This document shows positions 35,972-44,440 of a stretch of DNA of 64,000 nt, piece after piece. The notes beneath the pieces are model-generated. The model saw only the letters and a program-made list of their open reading frames with translations. It did not search any database and was not told where the DNA came from. The DNA is taken from the NCBI RefSeq assembly GCF_001984105.1, contig NZ_MTQM01000009.1, positions 248,001 through 312,000 of the forward strand. The letters are read 5' to 3'. Position 1 is the first letter of the stretch. The number at the start of each line of letters is the position of its first letter. Origin of the DNA: Microbacterium sp. CSI-V. Its GTDB lineage: Bacteria > Actinomycetota > Actinomycetes > Actinomycetales > Microbacteriaceae. The position numbers and the translations under genes were made by a program.

Positions 35972-36475
35972 GTGCTCCGCTCCCGTCGCCCCCTCGCGCT
36001 CCTCGCCGTCCTCGCCCTGCTGCCGGGACTCGCCGCGTGCACCACGACGGTCTCGATGGAGCCGGCCAAGGCGGCGAACGACCCGGCCTGCGCGCAGATC
36101 ACCTCGCGTCTGCCGAAGTCGATCTCGGGCCAGGACCGTCGCTGGACGGACGCACAGGCGACCGGCGCGTACGGGAATCCGGCCAGCATCCTCATCACAT
36201 GCGGCCTCGAGGCCCCGGGTCCCTCGACCCTGCCGTGTCGCACGTTCGACGGGGTGGACTGGCTCGTGGACGAGTCGCAAGCGACCGATCAGAAGTACAC
36301 GCTGACGACGTTCGGGCACCAGCCGGCCATCCAGGTCTTCCTGAATGCCGGTACTGCCAGCAGCGCCGACATCGCGCGGGCGCTGGCGCCGCTCATCCGC
36401 GACTACCTGCCCGCGACCGGTCAGGTCTGCACCTCCCCGGCGGACGCGACCCCCGCGCCGACCCCCTCGTCCTGA
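35972..36475 (+). CDS. DUF3515 lipoprotein
   Basis: 167 aa. Signal peptide ALLAVLALLPGLAAC ending in a lipobox LAAC, then the DUF3515 body: DPACAQITSRLPKSI, RRWTDAQATGAYGNPASILI and FGHQPAIQVFLN with conserved cysteines. This family is almost restricted to actinobacteria and lies next to thiL or ddl, as here. Function unknown; exported and lipid-anchored by prediction. Confidence 0.88.
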   Translation: MLRSRRPLALLAVLALLPGLAACTTTVSMEPAKAANDPACAQITSRLPKSISGQDRRWTDAQATGAYGNPASILITCGLEAPGPSTLPCRTFDGVDWLVDESQATDQKYTLTTFGHQPAIQVFLNAGTASSADIARALAPLIRDYLPATGQVCTSPADATPAPTPSS

Positions 36476-36493
36476 GCGCGGGCGCCGGTCGAG

Positions 36494-37579
36494 TCAGTCG
36501 CGCGTCAGAGCCGCGTCGAGCAGGTCGCTGATGAGCTCGGGGTACGACAGGCCCGAGGCGATCCAGCAGGTGGGGAACATCGAGATCGGCGTGAACCCGG
36601 GCATGGTGTTGACCTCGTTCACGTAGAACTCGGTGCCGGTGTAGAAGAAGTCGACGCGCGCGAGCCCCTCACCGCCGAGTGCCTCGAAGGCCTGGGCGGC
36701 GATCCGCTGCATCTCGGCGAGCTCGCCGTCCCGGAGGTCGGCCGGGCACACGAGGTCGACGCCGGGCGCGTTCATGTACTTCGCCTCGAAGTCGTAGAAC
36801 TCGCGCCCCGTGACCACGATCTCGCCGGCGACGCTGACGCGCACCGGTCCGCCGTCGCGACCGGGCAGCACACCGCACTCCAGCTCGCGCCCGACGACGG
36901 CCTGCTCGACCAGCACGAGGCGGTGCTCGGCGAAGGCCGTGTCGAAAGCGGCATCCAGGTCTTCCCAGCGCGAGACCTTCGTGACGCCGACGCTGGAACC
37001 GGCCTCGTTGGGCTTGACGAAGACCGGGAGGCCGAGCGAGCGGATGCGGCGCTCCCACAGGTCGCGGTTGCGCGCGAGATCGGCCCGGGTGACCGCGACC
37101 CACGGCACGACCGGCACACCTGCGGAGCGCAGTACGCGCTTGGTGACGTTCTTGTTCATGCCGATCGCCGACATGAGGACTCCCCCGCCGGCGTACGGGA
37201 TGCCGAGGAGCTCGAGGAGCCCCTGGATCGTGCCGTCCTCACCGAACCGACCGTGCAGGATCGGGAGCACCACGTCGATGTCGCCGAGGGAACGTTCGCC
37301 GTCGGTATCCGTGACCGTCCACTCCCGCGAGAGCACGGATTCCGGCAGTCGCACGCGGGTACCGTTGTCGCGCACCTCGGGCAGCGCCTCGGGGCGCAGC
37401 GCAAACTTGTCGGGGTCGTCGTCCTCGAGCACGAAGGCGCCGTCGCGGGTGATCCCGACGGGGATCACGCGGAAGCGGTCACGATCGATCGCCCGCAGCA
37501 CCCCTCCCGCCGTGGCGGAACTGATCGAATGCTCGCTGGAGCGCCCGCCGAAGAGCACCGCCACCGCCGGTCTGGTCAT
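36494..37579 (-). CDS. ddl: D-alanine--D-alanine ligase
   Basis: Makes the D-Ala-D-Ala terminus of peptidoglycan precursors. The 361-aa ATP-grasp enzyme has VAVLFGGRSSEHSISSATAG, LHGRFGEDGTIQGLLELLGI, FVKPNEAGSSVGVTKV and a C-terminal ARVDFFYTG...VNEVNTMPGFTP. The Ser/Tyr-type active-site region is that of a D-Ala-D-Ala rather than D-Ala-D-lactate ligase as far as can be judged by eye. Its first 101 nt overlap the gpsA 3' end in another frame. Confidence 0.94.
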   Translation of the reverse strand: MTRPAVAVLFGGRSSEHSISSATAGGVLRAIDRDRFRVIPVGITRDGAFVLEDDDPDKFALRPEALPEVRDNGTRVRLPESVLSREWTVTDTDGERSLGDIDVVLPILHGRFGEDGTIQGLLELLGIPYAGGGVLMSAIGMNKNVTKRVLRSAGVPVVPWVAVTRADLARNRDLWERRIRSLGLPVFVKPNEAGSSVGVTKVSRWEDLDAAFDTAFAEHRLVLVEQAVVGRELECGVLPGRDGGPVRVSVAGEIVVTGREFYDFEAKYMNAPGVDLVCPADLRDGELAEMQRIAAQAFEALGGEGLARVDFFYTGTEFYVNEVNTMPGFTPISMFPTCWIASGLSYPELISDLLDAALTRD

Positions 37580-38615
37580 TCTGCGTCCTCTCGCCCTGCG
37601 GCTGGTCGTCGTCGGTCGTGAGATGGGGCGCGATGTCGCGCGGGTCCATGGTGCCGTCCAGCACCATCTTCACCTGCCGCACGATCGGCATGTCGACACC
37701 GACCTCGCGGGCGAGCTGCAGGACGGGGGCCACGGATGCCAGCCCCTCCGCCGTCTGCTGCATCTGCTTCACGACGTCCTGGTAGCCGTAGCCCTGACCC
37801 AGCAGGCGTCCCGCCGTGTTGTTGCGGCTCAGCGGCGACTGGCACGTGGCGATGAGATCGCCCAGGCCTGCGAGACCCTGGAGGGTCTCGGGCTGCGCCC
37901 CCTGCGCGACGGCGAAGTCCGTCATCTCCACCAGCCCGCGCGTGATGATCGACGCCTTGGTGTTCTCGCCGTATCCGACGCCGTCGACGATGCCGATGGC
38001 CACGGCGATGAGGTTCTTCAGCACACCGCCGAACTCGGTGCCGATGACGTCGGTGTTCACGAAGGAGCGGAAGTAGCGGTTGCGCGCGCGCCGGGCGACG
38101 GCTTCGGCGGTCTCGGGGCTCAGCGAGCTGATGACGGCCGCGGTCGGCTGCTCGCGCGCGATCTCGAGGGCGAGGTTGGGTCCGGATGCCACAGCGATAC
38201 GCGCCGGATCGCATTCGAGCACCTGCGCGATGACCTGACTCATCCGCAGCCCCGTCGACTTCTCGACGCCCTTCATCAGCGACACCAGGGGGACGTCGGT
38301 GCGCTCGACGAGGGGGCGGATCGCGGCGAGGTTCTCGCGCAGCGACTGGCTGGGCACGGACAGATAGATCTGCTCCGCGCCGTGGAGGGCCTCGGCGAGG
38401 TCGGTCGTCGCCGTCATCGTGCGCGGCAGGTTGATGCCCGAGAGATAGCGGCTGTTGCGCTTGGACTCGGTGATCTCGGCGGCCAGTTCGGGCCTCCGTG
38501 CCCACATGACCACCGATGCGCCGCCGTCGGCGAGGATCTTGCCGAACGTCGTGCCCCAGCTACCGGCACCGACGACGGCGACCTTGGGCGCGGGAGCTTC
38601 GCTCTTACGACTCAA
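37479..38615 (-). CDS. gpsA: Glycerol-3-phosphate dehydrogenase [NAD(P)+]
   Basis: GpsA reduces dihydroxyacetone phosphate to sn-glycerol-3-phosphate for phospholipids. VAVVGAGSWGTTFGKILAD (Rossmann GxGxxG), VSLMKGVEKSTGLRMSQV, VASGPNLALEIA, GGVLKNLIAVAIGIVDG and GLAGLGDLIATC are all present. The start is most likely TTG 38613-38615, overlapping plsC by 11 nt; no ATG/GTG is available between it and the Rossmann motif. The C-terminal tail of about 45 low-complexity residues reads 101 nt into ddl. Product of 378 aa, longer than the usual 330-340. Confidence 0.9.
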   Translation of the reverse strand: MSRKSEAPAPKVAVVGAGSWGTTFGKILADGGASVVMWARRPELAAEITESKRNSRYLSGINLPRTMTATTDLAEALHGAEQIYLSVPSQSLRENLAAIRPLVERTDVPLVSLMKGVEKSTGLRMSQVIAQVLECDPARIAVASGPNLALEIAREQPTAAVISSLSPETAEAVARRARNRYFRSFVNTDVIGTEFGGVLKNLIAVAIGIVDGVGYGENTKASIITRGLVEMTDFAVAQGAQPETLQGLAGLGDLIATCQSPLSRNNTAGRLLGQGYGYQDVVKQMQQTAEGLASVAPVLQLAREVGVDMPIVRQVKMVLDGTMDPRDIAPHLTTDDDQPQGERTQNDQTGGGGALRRALQRAFDQFRHGGRGAAGDRS

Positions 38616-39345
38616 GGCGGCCCGTCTCGTTCTGCCCGTGCTGCGACGGGTTCCAGCGCTCGGCCGGTGCCGGCAGACCCCGGAGGCCCGAGAGCATCTC
38701 GGAGATGCGGGCCATGAGCGCATCGGTCGCGCGCGTGAGCGTGGCCGGCTGCGTCGCGGTCGCGCGGTACTCGGCGACGTCGAGCGCCGGACCGAACTCC
38801 ACGATCACGTGGGCGCGTCGGGGGAAACGGAGCTTGCCGTAGCGCGGAAGGATCTGCTGCACGCCCCACTGCGCCATGGGGATGAGCGGGAGGTCGCCAC
38901 CGAGCGCCAGACGCACGGCCCCGGTCTTGCCGCGCATCGGCCACAGCTCCGGGTCGCGGGTCAGCGTGCCCTCGGGGTAGACGATGACGCCGCGGCCGTC
39001 GCGGGCGATGTCCTGCGCCGCCGTGATCGACTGGTTCGCGCTCGTCGACGTCCGGGGAACGGGGACCATTCCGGTCGCCCGCAGCGACGCGCCGAGGACG
39101 GGGACCTTGAACAGGCTCTCCTTGGCCATGAACCGCGGTGCGCGACCGGCGCGCCACACCGAGACGGCGACGATGAGCGGATCGAACTCCGAGTTGTGGT
39201 TGGGCGCCAGCACGTAGGCGCCCTCCCGCGGGAGGTTCTCCACGCCGCGCATCTCGATACGGGCGAAGAGACCCGTGAGCGGCACCACGATCGCGGCGAG
39301 AGGCCAGAAGGCGCTGGGCCGGCTCTTCTCCGGGGAGGCCGCCAT
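38605..39345 (-). CDS. plsC: 1-acyl-sn-glycerol-3-phosphate acyltransferase
   Basis: Adds the second acyl chain to make phosphatidic acid. The 246-aa protein has the acyltransferase motif APNHNSEFDPLIVAV (HX4D), then KVPVLGASLRATGMVPVPR and the YPEGTLTRDPEL box (motif III). One N-terminal hydrophobic segment (LAAIVVPLTGLFAR) is the membrane anchor. It is within murA-plsC-gpsA-ddl, which joins phospholipid and cell-wall precursor genes. Confidence 0.92.
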   Translation of the reverse strand: MAASPEKSRPSAFWPLAAIVVPLTGLFARIEMRGVENLPREGAYVLAPNHNSEFDPLIVAVSVWRAGRAPRFMAKESLFKVPVLGASLRATGMVPVPRTSTSANQSITAAQDIARDGRGVIVYPEGTLTRDPELWPMRGKTGAVRLALGGDLPLIPMAQWGVQQILPRYGKLRFPRRAHVIVEFGPALDVAEYRATATQPATLTRATDALMARISEMLSGLRGLPAPAERWNPSQHGQNETGRLES

Positions 39346-39348
39346 GGG

Positions 39349-40722
39349 TCAGCCCACGACGTCGAAGTCGGCGTCGAGAGCGGTCAGCTTCTCGAGGAAC
39401 TTCTCGTATCCGCGACGGATGATGCCGATGTTGCGCACCGTCGATTCACCCTCGGCCGCCAGAGCGGCGATGACGTAGCTGTAGCCGCCTCGGAGATCCG
39501 GCACCTCCACGTCCGCGCCGTGCAGGGGCGTCGGGCCGTTGATGACGGCGGCCTGCTCGAGGTCGCGGCGCGGAACGCGGCGGTCGGGGCTGTCGAGACC
39601 CTTGGGGTGCACGACGATGTCGGCGCCCATCTTGTTGAGCGCCTGCGTGAAGCCGAGGCGGTTCTCGTACACCGTCTCGTGCACCGTCGAGGTGCCGTGC
39701 GCCTGCGTGAGGGCGACGATGAGCGGCTGCTGCCAGTCGGTCATGAAGCCGGGGTGCACGTCGGTCTCGACCATGACGGGCTTGAGGTCGCCGCCACGGC
39801 GGAACAGGATGCCGTCCTCGCGCACGTCGAACCACCCGCCGGCCTTGCGGAAGACGTTGAGGAACGTGAGCATGTCCTGCTGACGTGCGCCCTTGGCGAA
39901 GATCTCACCGTCGGTGGCCAGGGCTGCGCACGCCCACGACGCGGCCTCGTTGCGGTCGAAGATCGCGCGGTGGTCGTATCCGGCGAGACGGTCGACGCCC
40001 TCGATGAAGATCACGCGGTTGGGCTCGTACGAGATGATCGCGCCCATCTTCTGCAGCACCGCGATGAGATCCATGATCTCGGGCTCGATCGCGGCGTTGC
40101 GCAGTTCCGTGACGCCCTTGGCGCGGACGGCCGTGAGCAGAACCTGCTCGGTCGCGCCGACGCTCGGGTACGGCAGGGTGATGTTCGCCCCGTGCAGACC
40201 GTTGGGGGCCGTGATGCGGATGCCCTCGTAGCTCTTGTCGACCACCGCACCGAAGGCGCGGAGCGCATCCATATGGAAGTTGATGGGGCGGTCGCCGATG
40301 CGGCATCCCCCGAGGTCGGGGATCAGCGCTTCGCCGAGCAGGTGGAGCAGCGGACCGCAGAAGAGGATCGGGATGCGCGAGGCACCCGCGTGCGCGTCGA
40401 TCTCCTCGAAGTGCGCGGCGACCGCTCCCGACGGGTCGAGGTGGAGCGTGCCCTCCTCGTCGCCCTCGGTGACGGTCACGCCGTGCACCTCGAGGAGCGA
40501 CCGGACGACCTTGACGTCGCTGATCATCGGGACGTCGCGCAGCGTGCTCGTGGTGTCGCCCAGAAGGGCGGCGACCATCGCCTTGGTCACGAGGTTCTTG
40601 GCCCCCTTGACCTCGACCGTTCCGCGGAGCGGTCGGCCGCCGCGGATCGAGAGGGTCTCCGCCGCTTCCCAGTCCGGCTGCCCGGGGATCTGATCTCCGG
40701 ATTCGGTGACGAGTGTGCTCAT
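39349..40722 (-). CDS. murA: UDP-N-acetylglucosamine 1-carboxyvinyltransferase
   Basis: First committed step of peptidoglycan synthesis. The 457-aa protein has RGTVEVKGAKNLVTKAMVAA with the catalytic Lys-Asn and the active-site loop LIPDLGGCRIGDRP. That loop has a Cys at the fosfomycin-target position, unlike the Asp variants of mycobacteria. Further repeats of the inside-out barrel (PYPSVGATEQVLL, PGFMTDWQQPLIVALTQAHG) are seen. It starts the murA-plsC-gpsA-ddl run. Confidence 0.95.
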   Translation of the reverse strand: MSTLVTESGDQIPGQPDWEAAETLSIRGGRPLRGTVEVKGAKNLVTKAMVAALLGDTTSTLRDVPMISDVKVVRSLLEVHGVTVTEGDEEGTLHLDPSGAVAAHFEEIDAHAGASRIPILFCGPLLHLLGEALIPDLGGCRIGDRPINFHMDALRAFGAVVDKSYEGIRITAPNGLHGANITLPYPSVGATEQVLLTAVRAKGVTELRNAAIEPEIMDLIAVLQKMGAIISYEPNRVIFIEGVDRLAGYDHRAIFDRNEAASWACAALATDGEIFAKGARQQDMLTFLNVFRKAGGWFDVREDGILFRRGGDLKPVMVETDVHPGFMTDWQQPLIVALTQAHGTSTVHETVYENRLGFTQALNKMGADIVVHPKGLDSPDRRVPRRDLEQAAVINGPTPLHGADVEVPDLRGGYSYVIAALAAEGESTVRNIGIIRRGYEKFLEKLTALDADFDVVG

Positions 40723-40785
40723 AGGGGGGTGGACCTCACTTCGTGGACGAGGGGCGGCGGACCGGCCCGATCGGGCCGACCGGGC

Positions 40786-41382
40786 TTAGCGGACCGGAAG
40801 GGTCCGCGGCCGCCATGCCTCGCGGCGCGCCTCGAACTGCGCGATCTTGTCTTCGTCGCGCAGAGTGAGCCCGATGTCGTCGAGCCCTTCGAGAAGCCGC
40901 CACCTAGTGTAATCGTCGATCTCGAATGAGACTCGGAGGTCGCCGAGTACGGCGGTGCGCGCCTCGAGGTCCACCGTCATCTCCACACCGGGCTGCGCCT
41001 CGACGGCCGCCCAGATGCGCTCGACGTCGTCCTCGGTGATCACACTCGTGACCAGGCCCTGCTTGCCGGAGTTGCCGCGGAAGATGTCGGCGAACTTCGG
41101 GCTCAGCACCACCCGGAAGCCGTAGTCGCGCAACGCCCACACGGCGTGCTCGCGACTCGACCCGGTGCCGAAGTCCGGTCCCGCGACGAGGATGGATGCC
41201 GAGCGGTAGGCATCCTGATTCAGGACGAACTCGGGGTCCTGCCGCCAGTTGGCGAACAGCGCGTCCTCGAAGCCCGTCTTGGTGACGCGCTTGAGGTAGA
41301 CCGCGGGGATGATCTGGTCGGTGTCGACGGCCGAACGCTTGAGGGGGGCGACGACACCGGTGTGCGTGGTGAACTTCTCCAT
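40786..41382 (-). CDS. leuD: 3-isopropylmalate dehydratase, small subunit
   Basis: LeuD completes the isomerase that converts 2- to 3-isopropylmalate. The 198-aa protein has [40 protein letters not shown] and [15 protein letters not shown], the swivel-domain signatures. It starts 1 nt from the leuC stop and is expressed with it. Confidence 0.96.
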   Translation of the reverse strand: MEKFTTHTGVVAPLKRSAVDTDQIIPAVYLKRVTKTGFEDALFANWRQDPEFVLNQDAYRSASILVAGPDFGTGSSREHAVWALRDYGFRVVLSPKFADIFRGNSGKQGLVTSVITEDDVERIWAAVEAQPGVEMTVDLEARTAVLGDLRVSFEIDDYTRWRLLEGLDDIGLTLRDEDKIAQFEARREAWRPRTLPVR

Positions 41383-41383
41383 G

Positions 41384-42865
41384 TCAGGCCTCCGCCCCGG
41401 TCGTGACGGCCTCCGCGGGCAGCGGATCCAGGTCGGCGGGGCTCGACAGGGTGCCCCGCACGGCGGTCGCCGCCGCCACGAGCGGCGACACCAGGTGCGT
41501 GCGACCGCCCTTGCCCTGGCGGCCCTCGAAGTTGCGGTTCGACGTCGAGGCGCAGCGCTCGCCCGGAGCGAGCTGATCGGGGTTCATGCCCAGGCACATC
41601 GAGCAGCCGGCGAAGCGCCATTCCGCGCCGAAGGCGGTGAAGACCTTGTCCAGGCCCTCCGCCTCGGCCTCGAGCCGCACACGGGCCGAGCCCGGCACCA
41701 CCATCACGCGGACGTTGTCGGCCTTGGTGCGCCCCTGGATGACGGAGGCGAACGCGCGGAGGTCCTCGATGCGGCTGTTGGTGCACGAGCCCATGAAGAC
41801 GGCATCCACCGGGATGTCCTTCATGGGGGTGCCCGGCGCGAGGTCCATGTACTGCAGGGCGCGCTCCGCGGCCGCGCGCTCGTTCGCGTCGGCGATCTCG
41901 GCCGGCGTCGGCACGACGTCGGATAGCGACACGCCCTGGCCGGGGTTCGTGCCCCACGTGACGAACGGCTCGAGCTCGTTCGCGTCGAGGAAGACCTCGG
42001 CGTCGTACACGGCGCCCTCGTCGCTGGGGAGCGTGCGCCAGTAGGCGACGGCGTCGTCCCAGTCCTGACCCTGCGGGGCGTGGGGCTTGTCCTTGACGTA
42101 GGCGAAGGTCGTCTCGTCGGGGGCGATCATGCCGGCGCGGGCGCCCGCCTCGATCGACATGTTGCACATCGTCATGCGCCCCTCCATCGAGAGGGAGCGG
42201 ATCGCGCTGCCGCGGAACTCGAGGACGTAGCCCTGGCCGCCGTTCGCACCGATCTTGGCGATGATGGCGAGGATGATGTCCTTCGCGGTGACGCCCGGCT
42301 TCAGCTCGCCCTCGACCGTGATCGCCATCGTCTTGAACGGCTTCAGCGGCAGGGTCTGCGTCGCGAGGACGTGCTCGACCTCGCTCGTGCCGATGCCGAA
42401 CGCCATGGCGCCGAACGCGCCGTGGGTCGAGGTGTGGCTGTCACCGCACACGACGGTGATGCCCGGCATCGTCAGCCCCAGCTGGGGGCCCACGACGTGC
42501 ACGATCCCCTGTTCCTTGTCGCCCAGCGAGTGGATGCGCACGCCGAACTCGTCGGCGTTGCGTCGCAGCGTCTCGATCTGCGTGCGGCTGGTCAGGTCGG
42601 CGATCGGCTTGTCGATGTCGAGCGTCGGGGTGTTGTGGTCTTCGGTGGCGATCGTCAGGTCGAGGCGGCGCACGGGGCGCCCCTCGGCGCGCAGGCCGTC
42701 GAAGGCCTGGGGGCTGGTGACCTCGTGCACGAGGTGGAGGTCGATGTAGATCAGGTCGGGCTGACCGTTCTCGCCCTTCACTACCAGGTGGTCGTCCCAG
42801 ACCTTTTCGGCCAGGGTGCGCGGGCGATCGGGAACCTGGATGCCGTCGATCGATGTCGTGCTCAT
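41384..42865 (-). CDS. leuC: 3-isopropylmalate dehydratase, large subunit
   Basis: The 4Fe-4S aconitase-type subunit of leucine synthesis, 493 aa. [40 protein letters not shown] and the cluster cysteines [10 protein letters not shown] and [13 protein letters not shown] are present. GAGGAG is upstream of ATG 42863-42865. The ~110-nt leader carries a Leu-rich peptide and a stable hairpin, so leucine attenuation of leuCD is likely. Confidence 0.96.
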   Translation of the reverse strand: MSTTSIDGIQVPDRPRTLAEKVWDDHLVVKGENGQPDLIYIDLHLVHEVTSPQAFDGLRAEGRPVRRLDLTIATEDHNTPTLDIDKPIADLTSRTQIETLRRNADEFGVRIHSLGDKEQGIVHVVGPQLGLTMPGITVVCGDSHTSTHGAFGAMAFGIGTSEVEHVLATQTLPLKPFKTMAITVEGELKPGVTAKDIILAIIAKIGANGGQGYVLEFRGSAIRSLSMEGRMTMCNMSIEAGARAGMIAPDETTFAYVKDKPHAPQGQDWDDAVAYWRTLPSDEGAVYDAEVFLDANELEPFVTWGTNPGQGVSLSDVVPTPAEIADANERAAAERALQYMDLAPGTPMKDIPVDAVFMGSCTNSRIEDLRAFASVIQGRTKADNVRVMVVPGSARVRLEAEAEGLDKVFTAFGAEWRFAGCSMCLGMNPDQLAPGERCASTSNRNFEGRQGKGGRTHLVSPLVAAATAVRGTLSSPADLDPLPAEAVTTGAEA

Positions 42866-42912
42866 GAGACTTGCGTTTCTCCTCGGATGGGATGTGAGGC
42901 CCGCGACGAACT

Positions 42913-42950
42913 CCGCGACGAGAAAGGCCTAGAACAAGGTCTCGTCGCGG
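42913..42950 (-). promoter_or_regulatory. Leader hairpin of leuCD (attenuator candidate)
   Basis: On the minus strand CCGCGACGAG (42941-42950) pairs with CTCGTCGCGG (42913-42922), a perfect 10-bp stem. The 5' arm lies inside the leader peptide codons (GGC CGC GAC GAG), just after the three Leu codons. Ribosome stalling at Leu would therefore block this pairing, the classic attenuation logic. A second GTCGCGGG (rc of 42899-42906) further downstream could act as a competing arm. Confidence 0.55.
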
Positions 42951-42979
42951 CCGCTAAGGAGGAGGCCGGCGATCCGCAC
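42929..42979 (-). CDS. leuL: Leucine leader peptide
   Basis: A 16-aa ORF, GTG start 42977-42979, TAG stop 42929-42931, encoding (V/M)RIAGLLLSGRDETLF. Four of its 16 codons are Leu, three of them consecutive (CTC CTC CTT). A -10 TATCGT with extended TGG lies exactly 6 nt upstream, so the peptide would be translated from the first nucleotide of the mRNA. Leucine-leader attenuation is known for actinobacterial leu genes; this instance is inferred from sequence. Confidence 0.65.
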   Translation of the reverse strand: MRIAGLLLSGRDETLF

Positions 42980-42985
42980 GTCGCC

Positions 42986-42991
42986 ACGATA
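42986..42991 (-). promoter_or_regulatory. leuL-leuCD promoter, -10 element
   Basis: TGGTATCGT on the minus strand is an extended -10 (TG-n-TATCGT), 6 nt before the leuL GTG. No convincing -35 is seen 17-18 bp further upstream. Confidence 0.5.
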
Positions 42992-43096
42992 CCACCGGGC
43001 GAACGGACCCCTCCGCGTAACACGGCGCCGCACGGTTGGGCGGCGGGTGGGCCGACGTGCGAGCCTGTCGCCACGCCGTTGGAAGGAGAGTGCCGC

Positions 43097-44440
43097 ATGA
43101 GCGCGCAGGAAGACACCGGGTTCTCGACCCGTCAGGTGCACGTGGGAGCGTCGGTCGCCCCCGCCTCGCCCCGGGCGACGCCCATCTACCTGACCGCCGG
43201 GTTCACCTTCTCCGACCTCGACGAGTCCGCCGCGCACTTCGCCACCGGGAGCGGCTTCGGGTACACCCGGACCGGGAACCCGACGGTGCAGGCGGTCGAA
43301 GAGCGCCTCGCGTCCCTCGAGGGAGGCGACCAGGCGATCCTCGTCTCCAGCGGGCAGGCGGCGGTCACGGTCGCGCTCCTCGGACTCCTGGATGCCGGCG
43401 ACCACATCGTCGTGTCCGAGCACATCTACGAGGGCACCCGCGGCCTCCTCCTCGACAATTTCTCGCGTCTGGGTGTCGAGGTGACCTTCGTCGACACGGA
43501 CGACCTCACCGCGTGGCGCGCCGCCATCACGCCGCGGACCAAGGCGCTCTTCGCCGAAACGCTCTCGAACGCCCGCAACGACGTGCTCGACGTCGCCGCC
43601 GTTGCGGCGATCGGCGCCGAGCGCGGCGTCCCGCTCGTCGTCGACAGCACGTTCACGACCCCCTACCTCCTCCGGCCGATCGAACACGGCGCGGCGATCG
43701 TCGTGCACTCGGCGAGCAAGTTCCTCGCCGGGCAGGGGGCCGTGCTCGGCGGCGTCATCGTCGACGACGGGCGCTTCGACGCGACCGCCTCGGGACACCT
43801 TTTCCCCCACCTCGTCCAGACCGACCGGCTCGGCGGGGCGAGCTACGCCGAGAAGCACGGGCGCCGCGCGCGGGGGCAGTACCTGCGCGAGAGCGTCGCC
43901 CCGCGGTTCGGCCCCTCGCCGTCGCCGCTGAACGCCTTCCTGATCGGTCAGGGCGTCGAGACGCTGAGCCTGCGGGTCGAGCGGCAGTCCGCCAACGCAC
44001 TCGCCGTCGCGCGGTGGCTCGAGGGCCGACCCGAGGTCGAGCGTGTCGACTACGTCGGCCTCCCCTCCCACCCGCACCACGAGCTCGGTCGGCGGTACCT
44101 CACGCGCGGCAGCGGCTCGGTGTTCACCGTGACCCTCCGCGGCGGGCTCGAGGCTGCGCGGCACCTCGTGCAGTCCGTCCGCCTCGTGACCCACATGACG
44201 CACCTCGGCGACGTGCGTTCCCTCGTACTGCACCCGCAGAGCACGAGCCATTCCGCCCGGACCGTGCCCGAGCGCGAGCGCGCCGGGGTGTTCCCCGGCA
44301 CGATCCGACTCTCGATCGGCATCGAGGACGTCGACGACATCATCGGCGACCTCGCCCAGGCTCTCGAAGGGCTGGCATCCCTCGGTCTTGACGACGAGCT
44401 CGCGGGCGCCCTGGACGAGCGCGAGGTCGTCGTCCTGTGA
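43097..44440 (+). CDS. PLP-dependent sulfhydrylase/lyase of the Cys/Met metabolism family
   Basis: The 447-aa protein is an O-acetylhomoserine sulfhydrylase/cystathionine-gamma-synthase-type enzyme: FSTRQVHVGA, GFGYTRTGNPTVQAVEERLA, and GDQAILVSSGQAAVTVALLG. VDSTFTTPYLLRPIEHGA precedes the PLP Lys in HSASKFLAGQG. Substrate preference cannot be fixed; it may belong to sulfur-source scavenging because it is coupled by a GTGA overlap to an LLM monooxygenase. GGAAGGAG precedes ATG 43097. The frame open upstream to 42080 lies antisense to leuC. Confidence 0.88.
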   Translation: MSAQEDTGFSTRQVHVGASVAPASPRATPIYLTAGFTFSDLDESAAHFATGSGFGYTRTGNPTVQAVEERLASLEGGDQAILVSSGQAAVTVALLGLLDAGDHIVVSEHIYEGTRGLLLDNFSRLGVEVTFVDTDDLTAWRAAITPRTKALFAETLSNARNDVLDVAAVAAIGAERGVPLVVDSTFTTPYLLRPIEHGAAIVVHSASKFLAGQGAVLGGVIVDDGRFDATASGHLFPHLVQTDRLGGASYAEKHGRRARGQYLRESVAPRFGPSPSPLNAFLIGQGVETLSLRVERQSANALAVARWLEGRPEVERVDYVGLPSHPHHELGRRYLTRGSGSVFTVTLRGGLEAARHLVQSVRLVTHMTHLGDVRSLVLHPQSTSHSARTVPERERAGVFPGTIRLSIGIEDVDDIIGDLAQALEGLASLGLDDELAGALDEREVVVL

